Below, one piece after another: positions 24,200 to 37,721 of a DNA stretch of 64,000 nucleotides. Origin of the DNA: Pteria penguin (Eukaryota; Mollusca; Bivalvia; Pterioida; Pteriidae); NCBI GenBank assembly GCA_035048485.1, contig CM068585.1:12534501-12598500 (forward strand), read 5' to 3'. Numbering within the stretch: position 1 is the first letter of the stretch; each line of letters opens with the position of its first letter. Made by a program: the position numbers and the translations under genes. The notes under the pieces are model-generated. The model was given only the letters and a program-made list of their open reading frames with translations. It made no database searches and had not been told where the DNA came from.

Positions 24200-24366
24200 C
24201 CGAACAAGAACTGAAGAGAAAATCTCTCAGAAAGCAGATGGTAGAGCCCTTGTCTACTGTCTGCCCCTCAAAATGGACATGCAAATATATTTTTCAAAAA
24301 GTAACAATTCTATTAAATTTTTGTTAAACATATTGTATAGCACGATTTGTCCAGTGCTATAATTTC
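24200..24366 (+). mobile_element. Dispersed repeat R2, copy 2
   Basis: Contains AAAATCTCTCAGAAAGCAGA and TCAAAATGGACATGC, matching the reverse strand at 8064-8238. Here it is not followed by LINE coding sequence, unlike the first copy. This suggests either an independent element or a differently truncated relative. Confidence 0.6.
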
Positions 24367-24474
24367 CGCTGAAATTTAAGTAAACTACTACACATTATAA
24401 TATAAGCAGCAATCTGACGAGCGAAGCGAGCAGAAAAAAAATCATCGTTTTTTTTTATAGAGTATTCAGCTTTA

Positions 24475-24646
24475 TATATGCATGATCTGGTATATGTACA
24501 TGCTAGCAGCCAGGATATAAAATTTTATTTTTATTTCAGTCAAAGACAGATTTTTCAATTTCCAGCAGTTTCATGGTCTGAATATTTAATTCCAAAACTG
24601 GAAGTGTCAGAACCCCCACCTTCAGAATCAAATGGTCGTCCGTCCT
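24475..24646 (-). mobile_element. Dispersed repeat R1, copy 3
   Basis: Reverse complement of the copy at 6765-6915. It runs from GTATATGTACATGCTAGCAG to CAGAATCAAATGGTCGTCC. It lies about 110 bp from R2 copy 2. Confidence 0.65.
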
Positions 24647-24838
24647 ATAACGGATCATAATATTGTTGTTTTTAGATACGAGTATTCCATTTCATATCTT
24701 TCCAAATTTATAATAGAAGCGCTGCTTTCATTTGTTTACCATGAAACAATTCAATTTCGAAATCATGGTAACAATGATTTCTATTGGTCGGTGCTGTGCG
24801 TTTCTGCTATAAAAGGCCGTGTTCACTGCCATGCTGTC

Positions 24839-25478
<640 letters not shown>

Positions 25479-25633
25479 CAGTGGCGTAGCCTAGCCTGAA
25501 TATGTGCGTAGACAGAATTTTCGAAGCCTATGTACACCAAAAAATAAAAATTTTAGATAAAGGAAACTATGCCTTACATGGCAAAATTATGCGTAGGCAA
25601 ATGTCTTTTTGTCTTATGTACGCTACGCCACTG
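25479..25633. mobile_element. Small hAT-type MITE
   Basis: A 155 bp element with terminal inverted repeats CAGTGGCGTAGC (25479-25490) and GCTACGCCACTG (25622-25633). CAGTGGCGTAGC ends are typical of hAT elements in invertebrates. No clear 8 bp target duplication is seen (flanks TGTATAAT and AAGTATTA are only loosely alike). It directly precedes the next array. Confidence 0.75.
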
Positions 25634-25649
25634 AAGTATTATATTACAT

Positions 25650-28600
25650 GTCATCCGGCCACCACAACCGGCCATAATACACAGTATCCGGCCACCACAA
25701 CCGGCCATAATACACAGTATCAGGCCACCACAACCGGCCATAATACACAGGAAGTATGTAAGTCAATCTACACAGTATCAGGCCACCACAACCGGCCATA
25801 ATACACAGGAAGTATGCAAGTCAATCTACACAGTATTAGGCCACCACAACCGGCCATAATACACAGTATCAGGCCACCACAACCGGCCATAATACACAGG
25901 AAGTATGTAAGTCAATCTACACAGTATCAGGCCACCACAACCGGCCATAATACACAGGAAGTATGCAAGTCAATCTACACAGTATCAGGCCACCACAACC
26001 GGCCATAATACACAGTATCAGGCCACCACAACCGGCCATAATACACAGTATCAGGCCACCACAACCGGCCATAATACACAGGAAGTATGTAAGTCAATCT
26101 ACACAGTATCAGGCCACCACAACCGGCCATAATACACAGTATCAGGCCACCACAACCGGCCATAATACACAGGAAGTATGTAAGTCAATCTACACAGTAT
26201 CAGGCCACCACAACCGGCCATAATACACAGGAAGTATGCAAGTCAATCTACACAGTATCAGGCCACCACAACCGGCCATAATACACAGTATCAGGCCACC
26301 ACAACCGGCCATAATACACAGTATCAGGCCACCACAACCGGCCATAATACACAGGAAGTAAGCAAGTCAATCTACACAGTATCAGGCCACCACAACCGGC
26401 CATAATACACAGTATCAGGCCACCACAACCGGCCATAATACACAGTATCAGGCCACCACAACCGGCCATAATACACAGGAAGTATGCAAGTCAATCTACA
26501 CAGTATCAGGCCACCACAACCGGCCATAATACACAGTATCAGGCCACCACAACCGGCAATAATACACAGGAAGTATGTAGGTCAATCTACACAGTATCAG
26601 GCCACCACAACCGGCCATAATACACAGTATCAGGCCACCACAACCGGCCATAATACACAGTATCAGGCCACCACAACCGGCCATAATACACAGGAAGTAT
26701 GCAAGTCAAACTACACAGTATCAGGCCACCACAACCGGCCATGATACACAGTATCAGGCCAAAATAACCGGCCATAATACACAGGAAGTATGTAAGTCAA
26801 TCTACACAGTATCAGGCCACCACAACCGGCCATAATACACAGTATCAGGCCACCACAACCGGCCATAATACACAGGAAGTATGTAAGTCAATCTACACAG
26901 TATCAGGCCACCACAACCGGATATAATACACAGTATCAAGCCACCACAACCGGCCATAATACACAGGAAGTATGTAAGTCAATCTACACAGTATCAGGCC
27001 ACCACAACCGGCCATAATACACAGTATCAGGCCACCACAACCGGCCATAATACACAGGAAGTATGCAAGTCAATCTACACAGTATCAGGCCACCACAACC
27101 GGCCATAATACACAGTATCAGGCCACCACAACCGGCCATAATACACAGGAAGTATGTAAGTCAATCTACACAGTATCAGGCCACCACAACCGGATATAAT
27201 ACACAGTATCAGGCCACCACAACCGGCCATAATACACAGTATCAGGCCACCACAACCGGCCATAATACACAGTATCAGGCCACCACAACCGGCCATAATA
27301 CACAGGAAGTATGCAAGTCAATCTACACAGTATCCGGCCACCAAACGGCCATAATACACAGTATCAGGCCACCACAACCGGCCATAATACACAGTATCAG
27401 GCCACCACAACCGGCCATAATACACAGGAAGTATGCAAGTCAATCTACACAGTATCAGGCCACCACAACCGGCCATAATACACAGTATCAGGCCACCACA
27501 ACCGGCCATAATACACAGTATCAGGCCACCACAACCAGCCATAATACACAGGAAGTGTGTAAGTCAATCTACACAGTATCAGGCCACCACAACCGGCCAT
27601 AATACACAGGAAGTATGCAAGTCAATCTACACAGTATCAGGCCACCACAACCGGCCATAATACACAGTATCAGGCCACCACAACCGGCCATAATACACAG
27701 GAAGTATGTAAGTCAATCTACACAGTATCAGGCCACCACAACCGGCCATAATACACAGGAAGTATGCAAGTCAATCTACACAGTATCAGGCCACCACAAC
27801 CGGCCATAATACACAGTATCAGGCCACCACAACCGGCCATAATACACAGGAAGTATGTAAGTCAATCTACACAGTATCAGGCCACCACAACCGGATATAA
27901 TACACAGTATCAGGCCACCACAACCGGCCATAATACACAGGAAGTATGTAAGTCAATCTACACAGTATCAGGCCACCACAACCGGCCATAATACACAGTA
28001 TCAGGCCACCACAACCGGCCATAATACACAGGAAGTATGCAAGTCAATCTACACAGTATCAGGCCACCACAACCGGCCATAATACACAGTATCAGGCCAC
28101 CACAACCGGCCATAATACACAGGAAGTATGTAAGTCAATCTACACAGTATCCGGCCACCACAACGGCCATAATACACAGTATCAGGCCACCACAACCGGC
28201 CATAATACACAGTATCAGGCCACCACAACCGGCCATAATACACAGGAAGTATGCAAGTCAATCTACACAGTATCAGGCCACCACAACCGGCCATAATACA
28301 CAGGAAGTATGTAAGTCAATCTACACAGTATCAGGCCACCACAACCGGCCATAATACACAGGAAGTATGCAAGTCAATCTACACAGTATCAGGCCACCAC
28401 AACCGGCCATAATACACAGTATCAGGCCACCACAACCGGCCATAATACACAGTATCAGGCCACCACAACCGGCCATAATACACAGGAAGTAAGCAAGTCA
28501 ATCTACACAGTATCAGGCCACCACAACCGGCCATAATACACAGTATCAGGCCACCACAACCGGCCATAATACACAGTATCAGGCCACCACAACCGGCCAT

Positions 28601-29430
28601 AATACACAGGAAGTATGCAAGTCAATCTACACAGTATCAGGCCACCACAACCGGCCATAATACACAGTATCAGGCCACCACAACCGGCAATAATACACAG
28701 GAAGTATGTAGGTCAATCTACACAGTATCAGGCCACCACAACCGGCCATAATACACAGTATCAGGCCACCACAACCGGCCATAATACACAGTATCAGGCC
28801 ACCACAACCGGCCATAATACACAGGAAGTATGCAAGTCAATCTACACAGTATCAGGCCACCACAACCGGCCATGATACACAGTATCAGGCCAAAAAAACC
28901 GGCCATAATACACAGGAAGTATGTAAGTCAATCTACACAGTATCAGGCCACCACAACCGGCCATAATACACAGTATCAGGCCACCACAACCGGCCATAAT
29001 ACACAGGAAGTATGCAAGTCAATCTACACAGTATCAGGCCACCACAACCGGCCATAATACACAGTATCAGGCCACCACAACCGGCCATAATACACAGGAA
29101 GTATGTAAGTCAATCTACACAGTATCAGGCCACCACAACCGGATATAATACACAGTATCAGGCCACCACAACCGGCCATAATACACAGGAAGTATGTAAG
29201 TCAATCTACACAGTATCCGGCCACCACAACTGCCATAATACACAGTATCAGGCCACCACAACCGGCCATAATACACAGTATCAGACCACCACAACCGGAT
29301 ATAATACACAGGAAGTATGCAAGTCAATCTACACAGTATCAGGCCACCACAACCGGCCATAATACACCGGAAGTGTGCAAGTCAATCTACACAGTATCAG
29401 ACCAACACAACCGGCCATAATACACAGGAA
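25650..29430. repeat. Two-part array of 33 bp units with a 25 bp linker
   Basis: A 33 bp unit (CAGTATCAGGCCACCACAAC, then CGGCCATAATACA) occurs in runs of one to four, separated by a constant 25 bp linker (CAGGAAGTATGTAAGTCAAT then CTACA). Linker variants TATGTAAG and TATGCAAG alternate. A block at about 26.2-26.95 kb recurs at about 28.35-29.1 kb, offset 2131 bp, sharing rare variants (AGTAAGCAAG, TATGTAGGTC, CCATGATACAC). Because 33 bp is 11 codons, open frames arise on both strands (up to 179 codons); these are not genes. Confidence 0.97.
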
Positions 29431-29589
29431 TGCACTTTTCAATGTGTATAATTTGTAATGTATTTAACCAACGTCATTTATCTGGATCTTCACAAACTTA
29501 AAAATAAAACGTTCCGATACATGTACCTCGAACTCTGCTATTGGTCAGCATCGCAATATGACAATAGAACTATTTAAATGACGTTTAAA

Positions 29590-32500
29590 CGATGTGGTCA
29601 TATAGATGTGGTCAGTAGTCAAAAAAGAAATCAACATCGCTACGGAGATAGTAAAGATAGGGCAGTCGACTACGTTACTTGGAGGTCACAGGCCTGTAAT
29701 GGAGATAGTAAAGATAAGGACAGTCGATTATGTTATGGAAGTCACAGGTTTGTTGTGGAGATAGTAAAGGTAGGGACAGTCGACTATGATATGGAGGTCA
29801 TAAGCATGTGGTGGAGATAATAAAGGTAGGGACAGTCGACTACATTATGGAGGTCATGGGCTTGTGGTAGAGATAGTAAAGATAGGGACAGTCGACTATG
29901 TTATGGAGGTCACATGCCTATGGTGGAGATAGTAAAGATAGGGCTGTCGACTATTGTATGGAGGTCACAGGCCTGTGGTGGAGACGGTAAAGATAATCAC
30001 AGTCGACTATGTTATGGAGGTCATAGGCCTGTGGTGGAGATAGTAAAATAGGGACAGTCGACCATATTATGGAGGGCACAGGCTTGTGGTGGAGATTGTA
30101 AAGATAGGGTCAGTCGACTATTTTATGGAGGTCACAGGCCTGTGACGGAGATGGTAAATATAAGGACAGTCGACTGTGTTATGGAGGTTTCATTGATTGA
30201 TTATTGTTTTACGTCACACCACGAATATTTCACGTATATGGTGATGGCATCTGCTTACTGCGGGGCATACAAATTTTGACCTTTGCAACCTACCCACCCG
30301 AAGCAGTGAGGGATCTTTAACTTGCCATGTATACCACGACACGGGCCTCGGTTTTTACTGTCTCATCCGAAAGACACGACACCGGCATGACCAGAGCAGG
30401 ACTCAAACCCTGGCCTCCCGATCAGGAGTCCGACGCGATACCACTAGGCCACGCCGGCTTATGATTATGATTATGACGATTATGTTATGTGATGCCTGTG
30501 ATGGAGATAGTAAAGATAGGACTGTCGACTATGTTGTGGAGGTCACAGGCCTATGGTGGAGATAGTAAAGATAGGGCTGTCGACTATTGTATGGAGGTCA
30601 CAGGCCTATGGTGGAGATAGTAAAGATAAGGACAGTCGACTATGTTGTGGAGGTCACATGCCTGTGATGGAGATAGTAAAGATAAGGACAGTCGACTATG
30701 TTGTGGAGGTCACATGCCTGTGATGGAGATAGTAAAGATAGGGCTGTCGACTATTGTATGGAGGTCACAGGCCTATGGTGGAGATAGTAAAGATAGGGCT
30801 GTCGACTATTGTATGGAGGTCACAGGCCTATGGTGGAGATAGTAAAGATAAGGACAGTCGACTATGTTGTGGAGGTCACATGCCTGTGATGGAGATAGTA
30901 AAGATAAGGACAGTCGACTATGTTGTGGAGGTCACATGCCTGTGATGGAGATAGTAAAGATAAGGACAGTCGACTATGTTGTGGAGGTCACAGGCCTATG
31001 GTGGAGATAGTAAAGATAGGGCTGTCGACTATTGTATGGAGGTCACAGGCCTATGGTGGAGATAGTAAAGATAGGACTGTCGACTATGTTGTGGAGGTCA
31101 CAGGCCTATGGTGGAGATAGTAAAGATAGGGCTGTCGACTATTGTATGGAGGTCACAGGCCTATGGTGGAGATAGTAAAGATAGGGCTGTCGACTATTGT
31201 ATGGAGGTCACAGGCCTGTAATGGAGATAGTAAATATAAGGACAGTCGACTATGTTATGGAGGTTTCAGGCGTATAATGGAGATAGTAAAGATAACGACA
31301 GTCGACTATGTTATGGAGGCCACAGGCCTATGGTGGAGATAGTAAAGATAGGGCTGTCGATTATGTTATGACGGTAACAAGCCTGTGATGGAGATAGCAA
31401 AGGTAAGGACAGTCGACTATGTTATGGAGGTCACAGGGCTGTGGTGGAGATAATAAAGATAAGGACAGTCGACTATGTTATGGAGGTCATAGGCCTGTGA
31501 TAGAGATAGTAAAGATAAGGACAGTCGATTATGTTGTGGAGGTCACATGCCTGTGATGGAGATAGTAAAGATAAGGACAGTCGACTATGTTGTGGAGGTC
31601 ACAGGCCTATGGTGGAGATAGTAAAGATAGGGCTGTCGACTATGTTGTGGAGGTCACAGGCCTATGGTGGAGATAGTAAAGATAGGGCTGTCGACTACTA
31701 GCTATGTTATGGAAGTGACAAGCCCGTGATGGAGATAGTAAAGAAAGGGCTGTCGACTATTGTATCGAGGTCACAGGCCTGTAATGGAGATAGTAAATAT
31801 AAGGACAGTCGACTATGTTATGGAAGTTTCAGGCGTATAATGGAGATAGTAAAGATAACGACAGTCGACTATGTTATGGAGGCCACAGGCTTATGGTGGA
31901 GATAGTAAAGATAGGGCTGTCGATTATGTTATGACGGTAACAAGCCTGTGATGGAGATAGCAAAGGTAAGGACAGTCGACTATGTTATGGAGGTCACAGG
32001 CCTGTGATGGAGATAATGGAGATAGGGATAGTCGACTATGTTATGGAGGTCACAGGGCTGTGGTGGAGATAATAAAGATAAGGACAGTTGACTATATTAT
32101 GGAGGTCACAGGCCTGTGATGGAGATAATGGAGATAGGGATAGTCGACTATGTTATGGAGGTCATAGGCCTGTGATGGAGATAATGGAGATAGGGATAGT
32201 CGACTATGTTATGGAGGTCACAGGGCTGTGGTGGAGATAATAAAGATAAGGACAGTCGACTATGTTATGGAGGTCACGGGCCTGTGATGGAGATAGTAAA
32301 GATAAGGAGAGTCGATTACGTTATGGAGGTCACGGGCCTGTGATGGAGATAGTAAAGATAGAGCTTACGACCATGTTATGGAGGACACAGGCCTGTGGTA
32401 GAGGTAGTAAATTAGTGCTGTTGGCTATGTTATGGGGGCTGCAGGCATGAGATGGAGGTAGAATAGGCCTGTCGACTATGTTATGAGGTCACAGGCCTGT

Positions 32501-32620
32501 GATGAAAGTATATAGGTTAGGACAGTTGACTATGTTATTGGGGTCATATGCCTTTGATGGAAGTAGTAAAGACGGGACAGTCGACTATGTTATGGAGCTC
32601 ACAGGCCTGTTATTTGGAGG
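29590..32620. repeat. 56 bp minisatellite array, split by a SINE
   Basis: The unit contains CAGTCGACTATGTTATGGAG, GTCACAGGCCTGTGGTGGAG and ATAGTAAAGATAGGGA, with two embedded palindromes (GTCGAC, AGGCCT). Roughly 50 units. Subtypes with ATTGTATGG/TAGGGCTGTCG and TGTTGTGG/ATAAGGACAG alternate in the middle. A SINE interrupts it at 30191-30460. Diverged units with longer spacing appear after 32340, merging into single-copy-like sequence. Confidence 0.95.
30191..30460 (-). mobile_element. tRNA-derived SINE, copy 1
   Basis: On the reverse strand it starts AAGCCGGCGTGGCCTAGTGG, which contains an A-box (TGGCCTAGTGG), followed by a B-box-like segment and a body with AAAGATCCCTCACTGCTTCG. It ends with ACGTAAAACAATAATCAATC. 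The same element is at 38351-38626 and 45867-46132. It is inserted inside the 56 bp array, which resumes after a short GATTAT run. The B box here is mutated (GGTTTGAGTCC), so RNA polymerase III transcription is doubtful. Confidence 0.85.
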
Positions 32621-33040
32621 AGGGGGAGGGGGGTTAGAATGAAGACGCCTGTTTAGTGTTTAAAAGCCAATGTTGTCATTTAAAAGTAGTAGGCAGATAT
32701 AGGTAAGGGAAGTTGACGTCGGTATGGAGTATTTAGTAGTTGGTATAAATAACATTTGACCTTTGTCATGGAGATGTTAAATAGAATTTATAAATAACAC
32801 TTTTTATAGGAATATAAGAAACTGGAAGACAACAGACGTCGTTATGGAAATAGTAGTTAGAATATATAGATTTGCGTCGGGCTCATTATTGAGTCCTTTC
32901 GTTAAACAGAGTTATTTCCTATTCGGGACGGTATCTGACGTAAAACAAAACGTCATTTGTGGACTTTTATTTCCCTGAATTTTAGATCAGTTTCCATAGA
33001 ATTTAAAGACGTTATAAGTATTTTACGTCAGAAAGATTGA
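32621..33040. other. Transition between two arrays
   Basis: Irregular sequence with scattered TATGGAGATAGTA and ACGTCGTTATGGA words resembling both neighbouring arrays. It may be strongly decayed array material. Confidence 0.4.
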
Positions 33041-35100
33041 TATTCTATAGATTAAGACAGTAGTAAGCTATTGTGTATAGACGGCATTAGACGTCGTTAT
33101 GGAGAGAATAATTGATATTCTATAGATTAAGACAGTAGTAAGCTATTGTGTATAGACGGCATTAGACGTCGTCATGGAGAGAATAATTGATATTCTATAG
33201 ATTAAGACAGTAGTAAGCTATAGTGTATAGACGGCATTAGACGTCGTTATGGAGAGAATAATTGATATTCTATAGATTAAGACAGTAGTAAGCTATTGTG
33301 TATAGACGGCATTAGACGTCGTCATGGAGAGAATAATTGATATTCTATAGATTAAGACAGTAGTAAGCTATTGTGTATAGACGGCATTAGACGTCGTTAT
33401 GGAGAGAATAATTGATATTCTATAGATTAAGACAGTAGTAAGCTATTGTGTATAGACGGCATTAGACGTCGTCATGGAGAGAATAATTGATATTCTATAG
33501 ATTAAGACGGTAGTAAGCTATTGTGTATAGACGGCATTAGACGTCGTCATGGAGAGAATAATTGATATTCTATAGATTAAGACAGTAGTAAGCTATTGTG
33601 TATAGACGGCATTAGACGTCGTTATGGAGAGAATAATTGATATTCTATAGATTAAGACAGTAGTAAGCTATTGTGTATAGACGGCATTAGACGTCGTCAT
33701 GGAGAGAATAATTGATATTCTATAGATTAAGACAGTAGTAAGCTATTGTGTATAGACGGCATTAGACGTCGTTATGGAGAGAATAATTGATACTCTATAG
33801 ATTAAGACAGTAGTAAGCTATTGTGTATAGACGGCATTAGACGTCGTTATGGAGAGAATAATTGATATTCTATAGATTAAGACAGTAGTAAGCTATTGTG
33901 TATAGACGGCATTAGACGTCGTCATGGAGAGAATAATTGATATTCTATAGATTAAGACAGTAGTAAGCTATTGTGTATAGACGGCATTAGACGTCGTTAT
34001 GGAGAGAATAATTGATACTCTATAGATTACGACAGTAGTAAGCTATTGTGTATAGACGGCATTAGACGTCGTCATGGAGAGAATAATTGATATTCTATAG
34101 ATTAAGACGGTAGTAAGCTATTGTGTATAGACGGCATTAGACGTCGTTATGGAGAGAATAATTGATATTCTATAGATTAAGACAGTAGTAAGCTATTGTG
34201 TATAGACGGCATTAGACGTCGTTATGGAGAGAATAATTGATATTCTATAGATTAAGACGGTAGTAAGCTATTGTGTATAGACGGCATTAGACGTCGCCAT
34301 GGAGAGAATTATTGATACTCTATACATTAAGACAGTAGTAAGCTATGGTGTATAGACGGCATTAGACGTCGTTATGGAGAGAATAATTGATATTCTATAG
34401 ATTAAGACGGCAGTAAGCTATTGTGTATAGACGGCATTAGACGTCGTCATGGAGAGAATAATTGATATTCTATAGATTAAGACAGTAGTAAGCTATTGTG
34501 TATAGACGGCATTAGACGTCGTTATGGAGAGAATAATTGATATTCTATAGATTAAGACGGCAGTAAGCTATTGTGTATAGACGGCATTAGACGTCGTCAT
34601 GGAGAGAATAATTGATACTCTATAGATTAAGACGGTAGTAAGCTATTGTGTATAGACGGCATTAGACGTCGTTATGGAGAGAATAATTGATATTCTATAG
34701 ATTAAGACAGCAGTAAGCCATTGTGTATAGACGGCATTAGACGTCGTCATGGAGAGAATAATTGATATTCTATAGATTAAGACAGTAGTAAGCTATTGTG
34801 TATAGACGGCATTAGACGTCGTCATGGAGAGAATAATTGATATTCTATAGATTAAGACAGTAGTAAGCTATTGTGTATAGACGGCATTAGACGTCGTCAT
34901 GGAGAGAATAATTGATATTCTATAGATTAAGACGGTAGTAAGCTATTGTGTATAGACGGCATTAGACGTCGTCATGGAGAGAATAATTGATATTCTATAG
35001 ATTAAGACAGTAGTAAGCTATTGTGTATAGACGGCATTAGACGTCGTTATGGAGAGAATAATTGATACTCTATAGATTAAGATAGCAGTAAGCTATTGTG
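33041..35100. repeat. 75 bp highly homogeneous array, about 27 units
   Basis: The unit reads ATTGATATTCTATAGATTAA, GACAGTAGTAAGCTATTGTG, TATAGACGGCATTAGACGTC, then GTTATGGAGAGAATA. The period is exactly 75 bp, with no length change over more than 2 kb. Units alternate between GTTATGG and GTCATGG at one position for much of the array, a 150 bp dimer superstructure. A single outlier has GCCATGG at 34298. Homogeneity implies recent expansion or ongoing conversion. Confidence 0.97.
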
Positions 35101-35104
35101 AATG

Positions 35105-35500
35105 TCAGTCCAATTCGTGAAAGATACTGGCTATAGATGACAATCGACGGCTAGAATTTAGTAATGACAATCGACCGCTAGCAGTTAGTAATGACAATCG
35201 ACGGCTGGTAATTAGTAATGACAATCGACGACTGGCAGTTAGTAATGACAATCGATGGCGGCTGACAGTTAGTAATGACTGTCGACGATTAGCAGCTGGT
35301 AATGACAATCGACTGCTAGCAGTTAGTAATGACAATCGACGACTAGCAGTTAATTATGACAGTCGATGGCTAGCAGTTAGTAATGGCAATCGACGACTAG
35401 CAGTTGGTAGTGACAATCGACGGCTAGCAATAAGTAATGACAATCGACAGCTAGCAGTTAGTAATGACAATCGACGACTGTAGTAGTTAGTAATGACAAT
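35105..35500. repeat. 27 bp minisatellite
   Basis: Around 14 diverged units of GACAATCGACGGCTAGCAGT followed by TAGTAAT. It follows the 75 bp array directly. The 9-codon unit keeps one reverse frame open for 76 codons; this is a by-product. Confidence 0.9.
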
Positions 35501-37290
35501 CAACGTCGTAATGGATAAAATAACTAGCAGTTACTGATGACATTCAGCGTTGTGGTGGATTAAAGAGCTAGCAGTTATTTCAGTATTGAAAATCGACGTC
35601 GTCAAGAATACAAAATAACGTATAGAAATGACAGTCGAAGTGGTCATGGAGAAAGAAGTTAGCTTAAATAGATATCAGTCGATGAATTTTTGGAGATATT
35701 AGATAGAAGTTACATTTCAGTTGATGTCGTGACGGAGAAAGCAGACTTCACTTCTAGAGAAAGTCAGCGTCTCCATGAACATAATAGCTAGTATCTATAG
35801 AAGACAATCCACCTCGTAACCCATGGTCATTACGACAACTGACCTGAATATTATTGTTGATATAAATGTTGGAAGTTATATTAAACGTAGATGACAGTTG
35901 GTAGTAAAATGTACAGACCAAAGAATAGTAATTAACGAGACGTGTGGTTGGCTGATCTGATATGTAGAGAAGTACTTCTATGTCAATATATCAGGGGTTT
36001 TGATTGGTTGAAATTGTTTGATCAATGTATAAATTAAGATTGATTCTGCTGTAAAATCGTGAATTTTTAATCTAATTCCGCTTATGTAAAGATTTTCTGA
36101 CCTGAAAAAGTTTGTTGTTTACATTTGAAATTGACAAGTTTGGGGGTGGGGTGACCCCCCTTCAGCAAAATTTTCTCAAAATCAAGATGAATTACCTATA
36201 GTAAACTGTTAAAATTCTGATAAGGAGGGACTGACAAACATTTTGATATATGGGTTGTATAAAACTAAGAGATAGAAAGCCATGTAAATTTTGCTGGAAG
36301 TTTGGTAATTTAACATAAGACCCTGTGGGAAAAGGAACTACTAACATATACTATACTTTGATCTATAAATGGCATTCGACATTACCATGTAGATAATGAT
36401 TGCTAGCTGAATTGACAGCTGATATATTCGTGGAAATGGGAGTTAGAAATCCACTGAAAGTCGACGTCGACATGGACATATTTTAGTTATAAGTTGTAAT
36501 GGACAATCGACGTCATTATGAAGAAAGCAAATGGAGTAAGTTAATATAAATGATAGTCAAAGTCGCCATAGGGATAATACAAAGCACTTGTAGAAAATGG
36601 TTGACATTTTCATGGGGTAGTTGGTAGCAGTTATATTTTAACCACATCAATTGATTGACTATTATCATATCAAATGACCGTCCTAAGTCGGTATCGTAAC
36701 TACACTATAATTGAATATGTTTGTAATGTCCTTATATTTCCGTGGTGACTTCTGCCATATGGCTTACTCAGTAACTTCTCTTTCTTCCTTGACTGGATTT
36801 TGTCATTGATTTATTTATATTAGCAGTTATAAATGACAATTAACGTTGTCATGGAGATACTAGTAAGTAGCTATAGATGTCATTCGATGTCGTCGTAAAG
36901 ATAGTAGAAATTATTTAGCTGAGGTAGTCGTTATAAATGGCAATGAGCGTTGTAATGGAGGTAATAGTTAGCAGTTTCAAGTAATATTCGACGTCGTTAT
37001 GGAGACAGTATACCTCTAGTTAGCAGTTATAACTAGTGATGGACGTCATTATGGAGACAGTAGACCTCTAGTTAGCAGTTATAACTAGTGATCGACGTCG
37101 TTATGGAGATAATAGTTAGCAGGTATAAAGAATACTCAACGTCGTCATAGAGATCTACTTGTTAGCAATCAAAACTTAATAGTCGATGTTCATACGGCGA
37201 TACTATTTGTAACCTGTAGAGGACAGTTAACGTTGTCATAGTAATATTTGTTGGCATTTATGAATTATAGACGACGTCGTTATGGCAATA
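35501..37290. repeat. Degenerate periodic region with GTCGTNATGGAGATA core
   Basis: Strongly diverged units recur every 60-80 bp, containing words such as GACGTCGTTATGGAGA, AGTTAGCAGTTATAA and TGACAATCGACG. A recent 65 bp tandem duplication sits at about 36978-37105 (GTTATGGAGACAGTA... CTCTAGTTAGCAGTTATAAC). It looks like the old ancestor of the two arrays to its left. A copy of R3 interrupts it. Confidence 0.65.
36215..36345 (-). mobile_element. Dispersed repeat R3, copy 2
   Basis: The reverse complement matches 21383-21515 (AAATTACCAAACTTCCAG, ATCAAAATGTTTGTCAGTCC). Diverged, with no coding capacity. Confidence 0.55.
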
Positions 37291-37511
37291 AATTTTATAT
37301 TCATTACATAATTCCTTACACTGTGTATTAATGTTTCGCTTTACCGGTGTTATTACTGTAGGGTACAATTACAGCGAGAAACATTTATGATCATTTAGTA
37401 TTAATTCTATAGTATTTTCGATAATTTGTCAACATTTGATGAACTTTTGAATAAACGAGAACAGCTTATCTCAGCATACAAAGCCATGGGTAATGTAATT
37501 GATTGACTTAC

Positions 37512-37721
37512 CTTGCCAAAGGGGTTGAATTTCTCGCCATCTTGTGTAGGTACCCGTCCGTTGACCATATCCGGCCCTGCATGTCCTACCATTTTCCAGT
37601 AATTGGGACCACCACACGGGTCAATAATGTATTCACCATTGGGAAATTCAGTTCTAAATCTTCCATATGCCAAAGTTCCAGAAAACAAAGTACAAAGCAA
37701 AATTATAGTAGATACTACCAT
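37512..37721 (-). CDS. Temptin-like secreted protein, first coding exon (gene B)
   Basis: Seen: 70 codons from ATG, with a strong signal peptide (MVVSTIILLCTLFSGTLA) followed by YGRFRTEFPNGEYIIDPC, a YWKMVGHAGP segment and the terminal NPFGK. The exon ends before GTAAGT (donor 37511-37510, phase 0). The M at 37721 is preferred over an in-frame M at 37784 because it starts the signal peptide directly. The core pattern F..FPNG..I.DPC....YW..VGH......NPFG matches gene A (5061-5288) and the temptin family, so A and B are tandem paralogs on the same strand. The most likely next exon is 13137-13346 (phase 0, DSDGDG half), 24 kb downstream on the minus strand. The family is secreted; a role in chemical signalling is possible but not shown here. 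Confidence 0.87.

Noticed and set aside
25502..29362. Open frames with SIRPPQPAIIH and WWPDTVYYGRL repeats on both strands
   Set aside because: Both strands are open because the 33 bp unit has few stops; no independent evidence of coding.
25650..29430. CRISPR-like pattern of 33 bp repeats and 25 bp spacers
   Set aside because: The 'spacers' are all the same sequence, repeats occur in runs without spacers, and the DNA is eukaryotic. It is a composite minisatellite.
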